A DNA stretch of 64,000 nucleotides from NCBI RefSeq assembly GCF_000378145.1, contig NZ_KB899277.1, positions 434,001 to 498,000 of the forward strand, given 5' to 3'. Below are positions 30,152-38,964 of this stretch, one piece after another; positions within the stretch are counted from its first letter, which is position 1; every line of letters starts with the position of its first letter. Position numbers and translations under genes: made by a program. A model generated the notes under the pieces. The model was not told where the DNA came from and ran no database searches. It saw only the letters and a program-made list of their open reading frames with translations. Source of the stretch: Saccharibacillus kuerlensis DSM 22868 (lineage in GTDB: Bacteria; Bacillota; Bacilli; Paenibacillales; Paenibacillaceae).

Positions 30152-31708
30152 ATGTGGGACGATCAATTATGGAAGACGCACCGCAGCGGAACAATTATGC
30201 GGTCGCACGAAAAAGGAGGCAGAACCCGGCGGAGCGGCAGTGGACCCAAGGCCCCTGTATCGGTATCACGAGGACGAATGGTCCGAATTGCGCTTCTGCT
30301 GTTGGTTCTATGGCTGCTCGGTGTCATACTGTTTCAAATGAACAAGCCGCTTCCGGAAGGTGTTTCTTATGAAAGCCCCGTCTATCGCACGGATCAGGTC
30401 GATTTTTTGTATGACCTGACGTATCCTGCGCAGACAAGCGAGTTTACCCAAGAGAGGCAAATTTTCGACCGGACGATTGAGCTGATCGGCGAAGCGGAGC
30501 AGTTTATCGTCTTCGATGTTTTCTTGTTCAACAATTATATTCATGAAGGACAGCAGTATCCGAAAGTCAGCGCAAAGCTGGCGAAGACGCTTATCGAGCG
30601 CAAACAAGCTGTGCCGGAACTTGATATCGTGTTCATCACCGACGAAGTGAACACCAATTACGGTTCGGCTCCCAATCTGCTGCTGGAAAGTATGAAAAAG
30701 GCCGGTATCCGGGTTATCATCACCAATACCGATCCTTTGCGCGATTCTACTCCGATCTATTCAGCATTCTGGCGAACGTTTATCCAGTGGTTCGGTCAAT
30801 CGGGGAATGGTTGGATTCCAAATCTGATGGCAACAGACGGGCCGGACATTACACTGCGCTCTTATATGAAAGTGTTGAATGTCAAAGCCAATCACCGTAA
30901 GGCTTTTATTACGGAAAAGGCGGCTATCGTTTCAAGCGGAAATATCCATGATGCCAGCGCTTATCACTCCAATACCGCGCTTGAAGTCAGCGGTCCCATT
31001 ATCGGCGATATGCTGAAAGCCGAACAAGCTGTGCTGAACTTCTCCGGCGGAGGTACCCTTCCCATCTACTCCGGCGCAGCCGAGACAGGCACAGACGGAC
31101 AATACGGCATCCAGTATTTGACGGAAGGCAAAACCTACGATCGTGCGCTCAAGGAGATCGGCAGCGCATCTTCCGGCGATACAATCTGGATGGGCATGTT
31201 CTATCTTGCGGATAAAAAGATCTTAGAGGCTTTGAATGAAGCGGTCGATCGCGGCGTTACGGTTAGACTGGTGCTCGATCCCAATGAGAATGCGTTTGGT
31301 CGGGACAAGATCGGTATCCCCAACCGCCCCGTTGCCGCTCAGCTGCACGACAAAGCTCAAGACGAAGCGCAGGGTAGGCTTGAGATTCGCTGGTACAATA
31401 CGGTCAAAGAACAGTATCATACCAAAATGATGTTTGTTGACCGTACAGATGGCGAAAGCAGCGTATTGGCCGGCTCTACCAACTTCACACCGCGTAATCT
31501 TAAAGATTACAACCTGGAAAACGAACTGTTTGTACAGGGAGCCAAAGACAGCGAATTGATCGGCGATGTTCGAAACTATTTCGAACGAATTTGGAACAAT
31601 GAAGATGCCGAATACACGAACGAACTGGAAAAACATCTTGAAAAAACGACTTGGCTTAAAGACCTCGTGTACCGGATTCAAATGCGTCTCGGCTTTACAA
31701 CGTTCTAA
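30152..31708 (+). CDS. Phospholipase D family protein, membrane anchored
   Basis: PLD/cardiolipin-synthase-superfamily enzyme with two catalytic HKD regions. The first is HRKAFITEKAAIVSSGNIHD, lacking the usual Asp six residues on; the second is HTKMMFVDRTDGESSVLAGSTNFTPRN. The N-terminus is Arg/Gly/Ser-rich (residues 1-45), followed by a single membrane helix (MVRIALLLLVLWLLGVILFQM), so the catalytic part is probably extracytoplasmic. It lacks the double membrane anchor typical of Cls. The start at 30152 follows GGGAAGG; a later Met before the helix is possible. Substrate (phospholipid or cell-wall phosphodiester) is unresolved. Confidence 0.82.
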   Translation: MWDDQLWKTHRSGTIMRSHEKGGRTRRSGSGPKAPVSVSRGRMVRIALLLLVLWLLGVILFQMNKPLPEGVSYESPVYRTDQVDFLYDLTYPAQTSEFTQERQIFDRTIELIGEAEQFIVFDVFLFNNYIHEGQQYPKVSAKLAKTLIERKQAVPELDIVFITDEVNTNYGSAPNLLLESMKKAGIRVIITNTDPLRDSTPIYSAFWRTFIQWFGQSGNGWIPNLMATDGPDITLRSYMKVLNVKANHRKAFITEKAAIVSSGNIHDASAYHSNTALEVSGPIIGDMLKAEQAVLNFSGGGTLPIYSGAAETGTDGQYGIQYLTEGKTYDRALKEIGSASSGDTIWMGMFYLADKKILEALNEAVDRGVTVRLVLDPNENAFGRDKIGIPNRPVAAQLHDKAQDEAQGRLEIRWYNTVKEQYHTKMMFVDRTDGESSVLAGSTNFTPRNLKDYNLENELFVQGAKDSELIGDVRNYFERIWNNEDAEYTNELEKHLEKTTWLKDLVYRIQMRLGFTTF

Positions 31709-31744
31709 AAAAAGGCACGGCGAACATGTCGCCGTGCCTTTTTA
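31707..31744. terminator. Bidirectional terminator
   Basis: Hairpin AAGGCACGGC / GCCGTGCCTT has a preceding A run and following TTTTTATT. It is shared by the convergent PLD and esterase genes. Confidence 0.92.
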
Positions 31745-32593
31745 TTATGCTTTGGAGAAATTCAGATGTCTGTCGAAGAAGTCTTCGACTTTATCGAGAA
31801 TATCGTTTCGTGTCAGCATTTCCGAAGTGGAATGCCCTGTCCCTTCAAGTACGCAAAATTCGGAATGCACGCCAGCTTCGGTCAGTGCATCATACAGAAG
31901 CTGACTTTGTCGAAGAGGTACAGTCGTATCTGCATCTCCGTGCATAATCAGGAAAGGCGGCACTTCGCGGCCGTCCAAATAATGCACGGGATTTGTACGA
32001 CGGGCCAAGTCCGGCTTCATCCCGATCGTACCGCCCAAGATCAGCGCCATGACTGGCATATGATACTCGCTCTGAAAATCCAGCGCAATATCGGTAGGTC
32101 CGCTGAAATCTACGACCGCCTGCACGCGCGTCGATTGCTCCAGATGTTCATCGGCCTCAAATTCGGATGAACCGCCTGTTACACCAAGCAGCGCTGCCAG
32201 CTGCCCGCCGGCGGAATGTCCCCATACGCCTACACGTTGACTGTCGATTCCATACTTGTCCGCATTGGCGCGTAGGAACCGCAGTGCACTCTTCACATCC
32301 TCAATCTGTGCCGGGAAACGCGCTTCGTGCGCGAGTCGATATTCGATCGAGGCAACCGCATAGCCTCGTTCTGCAAGTCGGACCAACTGCGGAAGATTCC
32401 GTGCCGAATTGCAGCTGACCCACGCACCGCCGACAATCCACAGAATTAGCGGTGCAGGACCGTCTCCGGACGGCAGCAGCAGGTTCAGACTTAGTGTCTT
32501 ACCGCCTGCGAAACGGGCGAACTGTACATCCGGTACGAGCCGGACGAAAGGTCGGTCGTTCGAACGCGCCGGCCATGTTTCTTGTTTATTCAT
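31745..32593 (-). CDS. Alpha/beta hydrolase (HSL/BD-FAE type esterase)
   Basis: A cytosolic esterase/lipase of the alpha/beta hydrolase fold. The nucleophile elbow is GHSAGG (VGVWGHSAGGQLAALLG), the acid is in FLIMHGDADTTVPLRQ and the histidine in EGTGHSTSEM. The oxyanion-hole motif reads IVGGAWVS, a variant of HGGGW. The ATG at 32593 is supported by GGAGAG 7 bases upstream; earlier in-frame starts have no site. No signal peptide. Natural substrate unknown; acetyl-sugar esters or short-chain esters are common for this group. Confidence 0.85.
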   Translation of the reverse strand: MNKQETWPARSNDRPFVRLVPDVQFARFAGGKTLSLNLLLPSGDGPAPLILWIVGGAWVSCNSARNLPQLVRLAERGYAVASIEYRLAHEARFPAQIEDVKSALRFLRANADKYGIDSQRVGVWGHSAGGQLAALLGVTGGSSEFEADEHLEQSTRVQAVVDFSGPTDIALDFQSEYHMPVMALILGGTIGMKPDLARRTNPVHYLDGREVPPFLIMHGDADTTVPLRQSQLLYDALTEAGVHSEFCVLEGTGHSTSEMLTRNDILDKVEDFFDRHLNFSKA

Positions 32594-32700
32594 ACAAAAT
32601 CTCTCCGTTTCTGCGCACATAATAAGAAAATGAATCCAAAACGCAAGTATGTCCATCATAACATAATCATTCTGCTTCGATAAACTTCCATTTGGTCAAA

Positions 32701-32733
32701 AGAAAAAAGCTCTTCCTTTTAAATGGGAAGAGC
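32701..32733 (-). terminator. Terminator of the DMT transporter gene
   Basis: On the minus strand the stem GCTCTTCC / GGAAGAGC is followed by TTTTTTCTTTT, just after the transporter stop codon. Confidence 0.88.
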
Positions 32734-32755
32734 GTCTGACAAACTATGAAAAACA

Positions 32756-33763
32756 TTAAGCAGCCTGTTTCGACAATTGACGCGGACCGATTTCTTGGGT
32801 CTGCTGGCGGGAGAAAACAAACAGCACCGACCAAATTAACACAAATCCAATGACCTGCGCTGCCGTAAGCACTTCTCCGCCATACAGCCAATTGACCAGC
32901 ACGCCGACCATCGGGAAACTCAGCTCGGCCAGTGTGGCAACTGAAGCTTTTGTCGTTTTAAGGCCTTTATAATAAGCCAATAAGCTGAGCAGACCCGGCA
33001 GCAGCGCCTGTGCCAGCAGGTTAATGCCGACTAACGTAAGTGCTGCTCCACCTGCGGGCAGAATCCAGGCATGCCCCTCTCCTGCAGTAATAGCCAGCAG
33101 CAGCGGCAGCGCCAAAATGAATCGCAGCGAAGTGACCGTCTCATATTTCAGCTTGCCGACCATATAACGTCCCATTACGGTCGATCCTCCCCACAGCGCG
33201 GCGGCTCCAAGTGCAAGCAGACTGCCTAACTGCAGAAATTCTCCAGCATGACCGACAGGAAAAGTGAAGCCGAACGTAAGCAGATACGTACCGATCAGAG
33301 CCACAAGCAGCAGCGGTCCGAATCGGCGAGGAAGCGATTCTTTCAACATAAAATGCGCCAGGATAATAGCGAACAAGGGCTGAAGCTTTTGCAGCAGAAG
33401 CACCGTATTATAGGCTCCGCCCGCATATTGCAGCGCTAGGGTGAACATGAGCGTTGCCAGTGCCGAACCTCCCCAGGAAATGAAGAGCAGGGCGAGAACT
33501 TGACGCAGACCAAGTCCTTTCAGTTCACCGCGGTTCTTCCAGAGAATCGGAGCTACAAATAGAGCGATGATTACATGCTCCAGCAGTACAATTTGCGAAG
33601 AAGTCATTGACTCCAACAGCAGAATCCGGAACAGCGGATCAACCCCCCAAAGTGCCGCTCCCAGTACAATTAACCAAAATCCGTTTCCGGTTTTAGAAAA
33701 AAGTGAAGGCCCTGTGCCTCCTGTAGTGGTATTAACAAAGCTATTACGATTGGCCATTTTCAT
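32756..33763 (-). CDS. EamA/DMT-superfamily transporter under FMN riboswitch control; candidate riboflavin transporter
   Basis: A ten-helix transporter with two EamA repeats (e.g. GFWLIVLGAALWGVDPLF in repeat 1; LLALGAAALWGGSTVMGRYMVG in repeat 2). By similarity alone its substrate is unknown. Its leader carries a complete FMN riboswitch (33954-34104) and an intrinsic terminator (33803-33850), so expression should fall when FMN is abundant. That makes flavin or riboflavin uptake the most likely job. RibN, an EamA-family riboflavin importer of proteobacteria, is a precedent. The start must lie after the terminator: ATG 33763 (10 bases after GAGGAG) or 33757. An upstream in-frame extension to 33901 runs through the terminator and is rejected. 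The last 15 residues are polar. Confidence 0.88.
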   Translation of the reverse strand: MKMANRNSFVNTTTGGTGPSLFSKTGNGFWLIVLGAALWGVDPLFRILLLESMTSSQIVLLEHVIIALFVAPILWKNRGELKGLGLRQVLALLFISWGGSALATLMFTLALQYAGGAYNTVLLLQKLQPLFAIILAHFMLKESLPRRFGPLLLVALIGTYLLTFGFTFPVGHAGEFLQLGSLLALGAAALWGGSTVMGRYMVGKLKYETVTSLRFILALPLLLAITAGEGHAWILPAGGAALTLVGINLLAQALLPGLLSLLAYYKGLKTTKASVATLAELSFPMVGVLVNWLYGGEVLTAAQVIGFVLIWSVLFVFSRQQTQEIGPRQLSKQAA

Positions 33764-33802
33764 CTTCCCAAGTCTCCTCATCCGAATAAGGGGGATCTCG
33801 TG

Positions 33803-33850
33803 CGCAAAAAAGCCCTGAAGCCAAAAGTTTGGCAGTTCAGGGCTTTTTAT
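33803..33850 (-). terminator. FMN-riboswitch expression-platform terminator
   Basis: The minus-strand stem of 9 bases (AGCCCTGAA with TTCAGGGCT) is extended by an inner 6-base stem (GCCAAA with TTTGGC) and followed by TTTTTT. It lies between the aptamer and the transporter start, as expected for transcription attenuation. Confidence 0.92.
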
Positions 33851-33953
33851 TGCGTCCATCGAAGGCTCGAGCGGTCTGACAAATACAGCGCATTTCTCCA
33901 CAGCAGGATCGATTAAGAAACCTGCAGTCGGATTGCACCGGCATGTCTGCGCT

Positions 33954-34104
33954 GATCTTCTCCCATCCGGACTGTACCGTCGGCTCTGGAATCACACCAG
34001 ATCAGTCCAACAGTTTCTTTTTGAAGAAACCATCGGAGTCGCGGGCTAGGTTCGTCACACGAACCATTACCGCCGGTCGGGAATTTCACCCTACCCCGAA
34101 GATC
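33954..34104 (-). promoter_or_regulatory. FMN riboswitch (RFN element)
   Basis: The minus strand shows the conserved RFN blocks in order: TTCGGGGTAGGGTGAAATTC, CCGACCGGCGGTAAT, AGCCCGCGA, GATTCCAGAGCCGACGGT and ACAGTCCGGATGGGAGAAG. The P1 helix pairs GATCTTC (34104-34098) with GAAGATC (33960-33954). The aptamer precedes a terminator and the DMT transporter gene. Flavin mononucleotide is the known ligand of this class. Confidence 0.97.
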
Positions 34105-34250
34105 CTTTATTCATTTGTTTTCATTACATTTTTTCATTATTTGATATACCATTTTTTGGCAAAAGAATTCTCATTTCTCATTCCATCATAAATGATGATG
34201 ATCTTTTTTACAAGTAGCTTAATAAAATAAAGTTAGAATCTTTTTACAAC

Positions 34251-34775
34251 CTAATCTCGCTCCGGCTCCCATGGATAACTTGTCGTTAAAAATCCGGCCA
34301 ATGTACGGCTTGCTTCCCTACGCTGCTTGCGCATTTCAGCCCTTATCGGCGCACTTTCGTGCAGCTGGCGTTCCTCTTCCGTCTCCGGATAAACTGCCGG
34401 AATCTCGATTTTCCGTCCATGGTCATCCATCGCCACGAAGGTCAAGAATGCCGTCGCGGCGATCTGCCGATCGCCGCTTTTCAGATCTTCACGGATGACT
34501 TTCACGAATGTCTCCATCGAACTGCGTCCTGTCCAAGTCACGAATGATTCCAGCGTCACCGAGTCGGTCATATAAATAGGATACAGAAAATCGACGGAAT
34601 CCGTCGAAGCCGTAATGGTGTTGGCACGCGACAGCTTGGCCGCGGCGATTGAAGCGATGTCGTCGATATAAGCCATCAATCTGCCCCCGAATAGGGTCTG
34701 ATAACTGTTGACGTCGGTAGGAAATACGCGAGCCATCTTGTAACTGCGCGTAGTTCGGATCGGTGTTGGCTCCAT
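34251..34775 (-). CDS. Acyl-CoA thioesterase, hot-dog fold (YkhA-like)
   Basis: Hexameric hot-dog thioesterase that hydrolyses acyl-CoAs in the cytosol. Family motifs are VFPTDVNSYQTLFGGRLMAYIDDIASIAA, the region containing the catalytic Asn/Asp turn, and ESFVTWTGRSSMETFVKV. The 174-residue length matches YkhA. The tail is basic and ends PWEPERD. GAGGGACG precedes the ATG. It stands alone between the riboswitch-controlled transporter and the mannosidase terminator. Confidence 0.9.
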   Translation of the reverse strand: MEPTPIRTTRSYKMARVFPTDVNSYQTLFGGRLMAYIDDIASIAAAKLSRANTITASTDSVDFLYPIYMTDSVTLESFVTWTGRSSMETFVKVIREDLKSGDRQIAATAFLTFVAMDDHGRKIEIPAVYPETEEERQLHESAPIRAEMRKQRREASRTLAGFLTTSYPWEPERD

Positions 34776-34867
34776 TTTGCACGTCCCTCGTCTCGTTTTA
34801 AACTCTCATCTGTTTATTATACGCCTCTCTTACTTAGCGGAACAAGCATAAGCCTTCGCAGTCAAAC

Positions 34868-34903
34868 GCAAAACCGCCATCTCTCGAAAGAGACGGCGGT
34901 TTA
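34868..34903 (-). terminator. Terminator of the beta-mannosidase gene
   Basis: Hairpin AAACCGCC-TCTCT / AGAGA-GGCGGTTT with a short CGAA-type loop, followed on the minus strand by TTTTGCG. It lies 70 bases past the mannosidase stop codon. Confidence 0.75.
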
Positions 34904-34973
34904 TTCGGTTTGATCGGCTTTTATTAGAAAAGAGTACTTCTATTACGGTATTCGTTATACTGCTGTAGGAAGT

Positions 34974-37520
34974 CTAATCTCGCTTGATGAAATCGGCCAT
35001 CGATCTGACTTTAACAGCGCCTGCGTCGCCATGCGCCAGCGTGCCATCCGGTTGACGACCCCAGAACTCGATAAAGATTTTTTCGCCCGGGACAAGGTCG
35101 AAGTAGTTGTCAGTGAACACACCTTCCTCTTCCGCCGACAACCAGATTTGTTTGGCCAGGACATCTGTTTCCAGAGCGATCGTCGTCCGGCCATCCCCGT
35201 CGTCCGACCGGGTTGCACGGATATTCGGCTGCGGCAGTTCAATTTCGCGTGCCGATACAAAATAATGCGTGCGCTGATCAAGGATTTGGCCTTCCTGTTC
35301 CAGCTCCGCCAGCAGCACGGTACGCTCTGGAATCTCCTGCCCAAGCAGATCTTCCTCTTTGACCGAGTAGACTTGAAGCGCGGTATTGGCTCCCACTTCT
35401 ACCGGCAGCACCAGTTCATGCAGCATCTCACCGCCGAAGCTCAGCAATTGAAGACGAAGCGAAGCCTCTGCCGGCTGCAAACGATCGTTTAGAATATGGA
35501 AGTTCAGATCTTTCCCGTTCGTTCCGTCAATAGAGACGGACAAATCCCGGAAGCTGCGGCGAGCATAATAATGCAGCGCCTTCCAGCGTCCGTAGTAGTC
35601 AATGCCCGACCATGAGGCGACCGGCCAGCTGTCGTTCATCTGCCAATACAGCGTTCCCATACAGTAAGGCTTACGGCGTCTATGCGCTTCGATCGCCGAT
35701 TTCATCGCTTCGGCCTGCAGCACTTGGCTCATGTACAGGAACGAGACGAAATCTTTCGGCTCCGGGAGGTACTTGTCCATGTATTCCTTGATCAGGAAAT
35801 TGCCGCGTCCATTTTTCTGATGTGCCAGCATGATCTTGGAATCGAGCTGCAGCGCATCTTCCGGTGCATACTGCAGTACTGATTTGTGCTCGGGGAAAGA
35901 CTGGAATCCGTACTCGCTCATGAAGCGGCCGATATATTTATTGTAGTTTTCGAAAGGTTCCGAATTGTGCCAAACTCCCCAGTAATGAATATCACCCTCG
36001 GACGTTTCCGGATGTGCATGCTGATTGGCATCACTACTCAGCGACACGAGCGGAGAAGAGGGCCAATACTCCGCACCCGGCGCATATTTAGACAGAGCCG
36101 TCGGCAGCAGCCGGTGGAATATTGCTTCGTAATCCGCCCAAATGTTGTTTTGCTGTTCCGGCGTATAATCTTTCTTCCAGCCCCATCCGCCATCAGGAAT
36201 ATAATGAGCCCATGCCGAATCGATTTCATTGTTGCCGCACCATAGTACGATACTTGGGTGGCTGCGCAATCGGCGAATATTGTCTTCGGCTTCGTGACGT
36301 ACGCTTTCCAAGAAATCCTCGTCGCCCGGGTACATGCTGCATGCAAACATGAAATCCTGCCAGACCATAATCCCATATTCGTCGCACAGTTCATAAAAAA
36401 CGTCTTCTTCGTATATGCCGCCGCCCCATACGCGAAGCATATTCATATTCGCTTCAACCGCCGACACAATCTCATAATGATATCTTTCCTTGGTCACGTC
36501 TGTCTCGAAATTGTCGTTTGGAATATGGTTGGCGCCTTTGGCGAATACCGGTACGCCGTTCAGTTCAATGTAGAACGAAGCTCCGGCTTTGTCCCGCTCA
36601 CGCTTCAGCTTAACGCTGCGCAGGCCGGTCTTCACACTTTTTTCTGCGCTGACCGAATCTCCTTCCAAAATCGCCGCTGCAAATGTATACAGATAAGCCT
36701 CGCCAAGTCCTCTCGACCACCACAGCTTTGGATCGTCCAGCTCAAATTCGAAACGCAATGTATTTTCACCTAGACGAATGTTTTCGGTCCGTTCGAATAT
36801 CAGTCCCTCTGTCGCAATACGCAATCTTCCTTCGAAGTCACGATCGGATTCGATGGTCACCTGTGCGGTCAGCTTGGCTTTGGACGAAGTGACTTCATTC
36901 TGTCGGATAAACAGATCTGTTATTCGCAGTCCTGTCCATCCTTCCAAGCGAACCGCCCGCCAAATACCGCTTGTCACAAAACGAGGGCCCCAATCCCAAC
37001 CATAGTGATAAGGCGCTTTGCGCGCAAATACGCTCACCCGCTTATCGCCAAGACCTCCCAACTCGGATTGGTCATTGGCTGCCGGCAGCCCGTACCCCAA
37101 CTTCTCCAGCTTCGGAAGATCTTCGTTGATGGGGGAACGGAAGGTAAGGCTCAGACGATTCTCTCCGCTCTGCAGATAAGTCTTAGCCGGCAGGCTCCAA
37201 GTGCGAAACATATTATCGGCAGACAATATGCGTTGACCGTTCAGTTCAACGTCGGCGTAGGTGTCCAATCCATCAAACACAAGACTGAGGTTGTCCTGAT
37301 GAAGCAGTTCATCCGGCACGGTGAAGACGCTCTCGTATTCCCAATCACGCTTGTCGATCCACTGAAGATCATGCTCGTTTGTTCCATAATAAGGGTCGGA
37401 AATCTTTCCGTTCCGGTACAGATCACTATGCACACAGCCTGGGACGACCGCTGGAAGCCACTCTTTTTCTCCTGCAGCCCTAAAAGTCCATTCATTCAAT
37501 TCCCATTTGATTTCGTTCAA
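34974..37520 (-). CDS. Beta-mannosidase, GH2 family
   Basis: Retaining glycoside hydrolase that releases terminal beta-D-mannose, for example from mannan- or glucomannan-derived oligosaccharides. The 848-residue protein has an N-terminal jelly-roll domain (VVPGCVHSDLYRNGKISDPYYG), immunoglobulin-like domains and the TIM barrel. Acid/base Glu is in LWCGNNEIDSAW and nucleophile Glu in RFMSEYGFQSFPE. The substrate-specificity segment GTLYWQMNDSWPVASW is typical of mannosidases. No signal peptide, so it acts on imported sugars. The start is a TTG at 37520, 8 bases after GGAGG; an ATG at 37571 lies at the inferred transcription start. The neighbouring LacI-family gene is the likely regulator. Confidence 0.93.
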   Translation of the reverse strand: MNEIKWELNEWTFRAAGEKEWLPAVVPGCVHSDLYRNGKISDPYYGTNEHDLQWIDKRDWEYESVFTVPDELLHQDNLSLVFDGLDTYADVELNGQRILSADNMFRTWSLPAKTYLQSGENRLSLTFRSPINEDLPKLEKLGYGLPAANDQSELGGLGDKRVSVFARKAPYHYGWDWGPRFVTSGIWRAVRLEGWTGLRITDLFIRQNEVTSSKAKLTAQVTIESDRDFEGRLRIATEGLIFERTENIRLGENTLRFEFELDDPKLWWSRGLGEAYLYTFAAAILEGDSVSAEKSVKTGLRSVKLKRERDKAGASFYIELNGVPVFAKGANHIPNDNFETDVTKERYHYEIVSAVEANMNMLRVWGGGIYEEDVFYELCDEYGIMVWQDFMFACSMYPGDEDFLESVRHEAEDNIRRLRSHPSIVLWCGNNEIDSAWAHYIPDGGWGWKKDYTPEQQNNIWADYEAIFHRLLPTALSKYAPGAEYWPSSPLVSLSSDANQHAHPETSEGDIHYWGVWHNSEPFENYNKYIGRFMSEYGFQSFPEHKSVLQYAPEDALQLDSKIMLAHQKNGRGNFLIKEYMDKYLPEPKDFVSFLYMSQVLQAEAMKSAIEAHRRRKPYCMGTLYWQMNDSWPVASWSGIDYYGRWKALHYYARRSFRDLSVSIDGTNGKDLNFHILNDRLQPAEASLRLQLLSFGGEMLHELVLPVEVGANTALQVYSVKEEDLLGQEIPERTVLLAELEQEGQILDQRTHYFVSAREIELPQPNIRATRSDDGDGRTTIALETDVLAKQIWLSAEEEGVFTDNYFDLVPGEKIFIEFWGRQPDGTLAHGDAGAVKVRSMADFIKRD

Positions 37521-37544
37521 GGCGTCTTCCTCCAATACCGAATT

Positions 37545-37558
37545 TGTAACCGCTTTTA
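37545..37558 (-). promoter_or_regulatory. Candidate cre or LacI-type operator in the mannosidase leader
   Basis: TAAAAGCGGTTACA (minus strand) differs from the cre consensus WTGNAANCGNWNNCA in one core position. It lies just downstream of the inferred start of transcription and upstream of the TTG. It may bind CcpA or the adjacent LacI-family protein. Confidence 0.45.
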
Positions 37559-37577
37559 ATCCTATCAACAACGTACC

Positions 37578-37607
37578 ATTCTACGCTCTAAATTTCAACA
37601 CAATCAA
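37578..37607 (-). promoter_or_regulatory. Candidate sigma-A promoter of the beta-mannosidase gene
   Basis: TTGATT (37607-37602) and TAGAAT (37583-37578) are separated by 18 bases on the minus strand. Predicted transcription starts near 37571. Confidence 0.55.
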
Positions 37608-37686
37608 TATTTATTATCTTGATTTTATTTTTTTAGGAAAACAATAATTGAAATTATGATTTTGTTAGCATTGATAAAACACATAT

Positions 37687-37717
37687 TAAAAAACCCTGCC
37701 GTTATACGGTCAGGGTT
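37687..37717 (-). terminator. Terminator of the LacI-family gene
   Basis: Stem AACCCTG-ACCGT / ACGG-CAGGGTT is followed by TTTTTAATATG on the minus strand, about 60 bases after the lacI-type stop. Confidence 0.85.
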
Positions 37718-37776
37718 AGAATCATACAGAATTAAACAAGGTATGAGGCAGTTTCGGAATTCAAAGCGTAATCGCG

Positions 37777-38793
37777 TTACAGTGCAGATTTATCGCGAAG
37801 CTGGGCAGTCGTGCAGCGAACGACAAGGTTGGACGGCTCCGTTACGACGGATGGTGTAAAGTCCGCATTCTCAATCATTGCGATAAGAGTTTCGATGGCA
37901 TGCGAACCGATCGAGCGAATATTTTGATTCACTGTCGTCAATGCCGGGCTGAAAATTTCCGAATAATACGTATTGTCAAATCCGATCACCGAAATATCTT
38001 CCGGTACCGACAGTCCGCTGCGATGAATGACATTGATAGCACCGATTGCCATCATATCCGATGTACAAACGACGGCGGTTGGACGCTCTTCAAGCTCCAA
38101 CAGTTCGGTCATTGCCTGCGCTCCGCCTTCCATCGAATAGTCACTGATCTTAACGTACGCCGGATTTACAGAAAGTTTATGCGACTTCATCCCTTCAACG
38201 TAACCTTCGTGACGCAGTTGGCCGACTGCGTTATCCAGCTCGCCGGAAACAAAGGAAATGCGCGAATGTCCCAATTCTGCAAGATGGGCAACAGCCTGCA
38301 TAATGCCCGTCTTATTTTCCGTAGTGATATAAGCCGCTCTGCGGCCTTGAATGTCCGAGTCCACTAACATGGTCGGAATATCGGAGTCCAGCAGCTCTTC
38401 CAAATGCGGATCATTTCGATCTATACCGAAACCGACAACTCCGTCCACATTCCGACTCAGACAATGTTCGACAAAAGAATAAGTCGGATCGTCAAACCGT
38501 GTCGACAAATGCAGCAGGTCATAACCGCTGTTTTGCAGCGCCGTCTTGATTCCTTCCAGAAGCTCTGTGACAAAAGGATTGGTAAAAGATGTTGTAACGA
38601 ACACACCTACTGTCCATGAGCGTCCTTTAACCAATCCTCTGGCCGCTACATTCGGATGATATTTCAGTTTCTTGATTGTTTGACTAACTTTTTTGCGCGT
38701 TTTATCACTTACATCAGGATAGTTATTAATCACCTTAGAAACGGTTGCGACCGATACTCCCGCTTCCTTGGCTACGTCGTGAATCGAAGCCAT
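37777..38793 (-). CDS. LacI-family transcriptional regulator
   Basis: Sugar-responsive regulator. The N-terminal helix-turn-helix and hinge (IHDVAKEAGVSVATVSKVINNYPDVSDKTRKKV) precede a periplasmic-binding-like effector domain (TVGVFVTTSFTNPFVTELLEGIKTAL ... VVCTSDMMAIGAINVIHRSGLSVPEDISVIGFDN). The 338-residue length is typical. The start is an ATG at 38793 with AAGGAGG 8 bases upstream; in-frame upstream codons belong to the leader. It is encoded upstream of the beta-mannosidase on the same strand but has its own terminator. Control of the mannosidase is inferred from position. Confidence 0.92.
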   Translation of the reverse strand: MASIHDVAKEAGVSVATVSKVINNYPDVSDKTRKKVSQTIKKLKYHPNVAARGLVKGRSWTVGVFVTTSFTNPFVTELLEGIKTALQNSGYDLLHLSTRFDDPTYSFVEHCLSRNVDGVVGFGIDRNDPHLEELLDSDIPTMLVDSDIQGRRAAYITTENKTGIMQAVAHLAELGHSRISFVSGELDNAVGQLRHEGYVEGMKSHKLSVNPAYVKISDYSMEGGAQAMTELLELEERPTAVVCTSDMMAIGAINVIHRSGLSVPEDISVIGFDNTYYSEIFSPALTTVNQNIRSIGSHAIETLIAMIENADFTPSVVTEPSNLVVRCTTAQLRDKSAL

Positions 38794-38964
38794 CGTTCTA
38801 CCTCCTTCCCGGCCGGATTCTGCATACTGCCCTCTTCCGCCCGGAAACCCATGTTTTTTCCTTCTATTATATATAGGTGTCGTTTGCGCCACAAGCTTTT
38901 TTGCCAGGAGCCTTCTTTAGAGGTATGATAAGATATTGAATTTTAGATCGGAGGTATATGGATC

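Noticed and set aside
33764-33901. N-terminal extension of the DMT transporter
   Set aside because: The frame runs through the riboswitch terminator and lacks a ribosome binding site.
34180-34215. Hairpin CATCAT/ATGATG followed by TTTTTT on the plus strand
   Set aside because: Stem is short and AT-rich and no plus-strand gene ends there.
37767-37781. GTAATCGCGTTAC palindrome near the LacI-family stop codon
   Set aside because: Imperfect, lies at the end of the coding region rather than in a promoter; probably coincidental.
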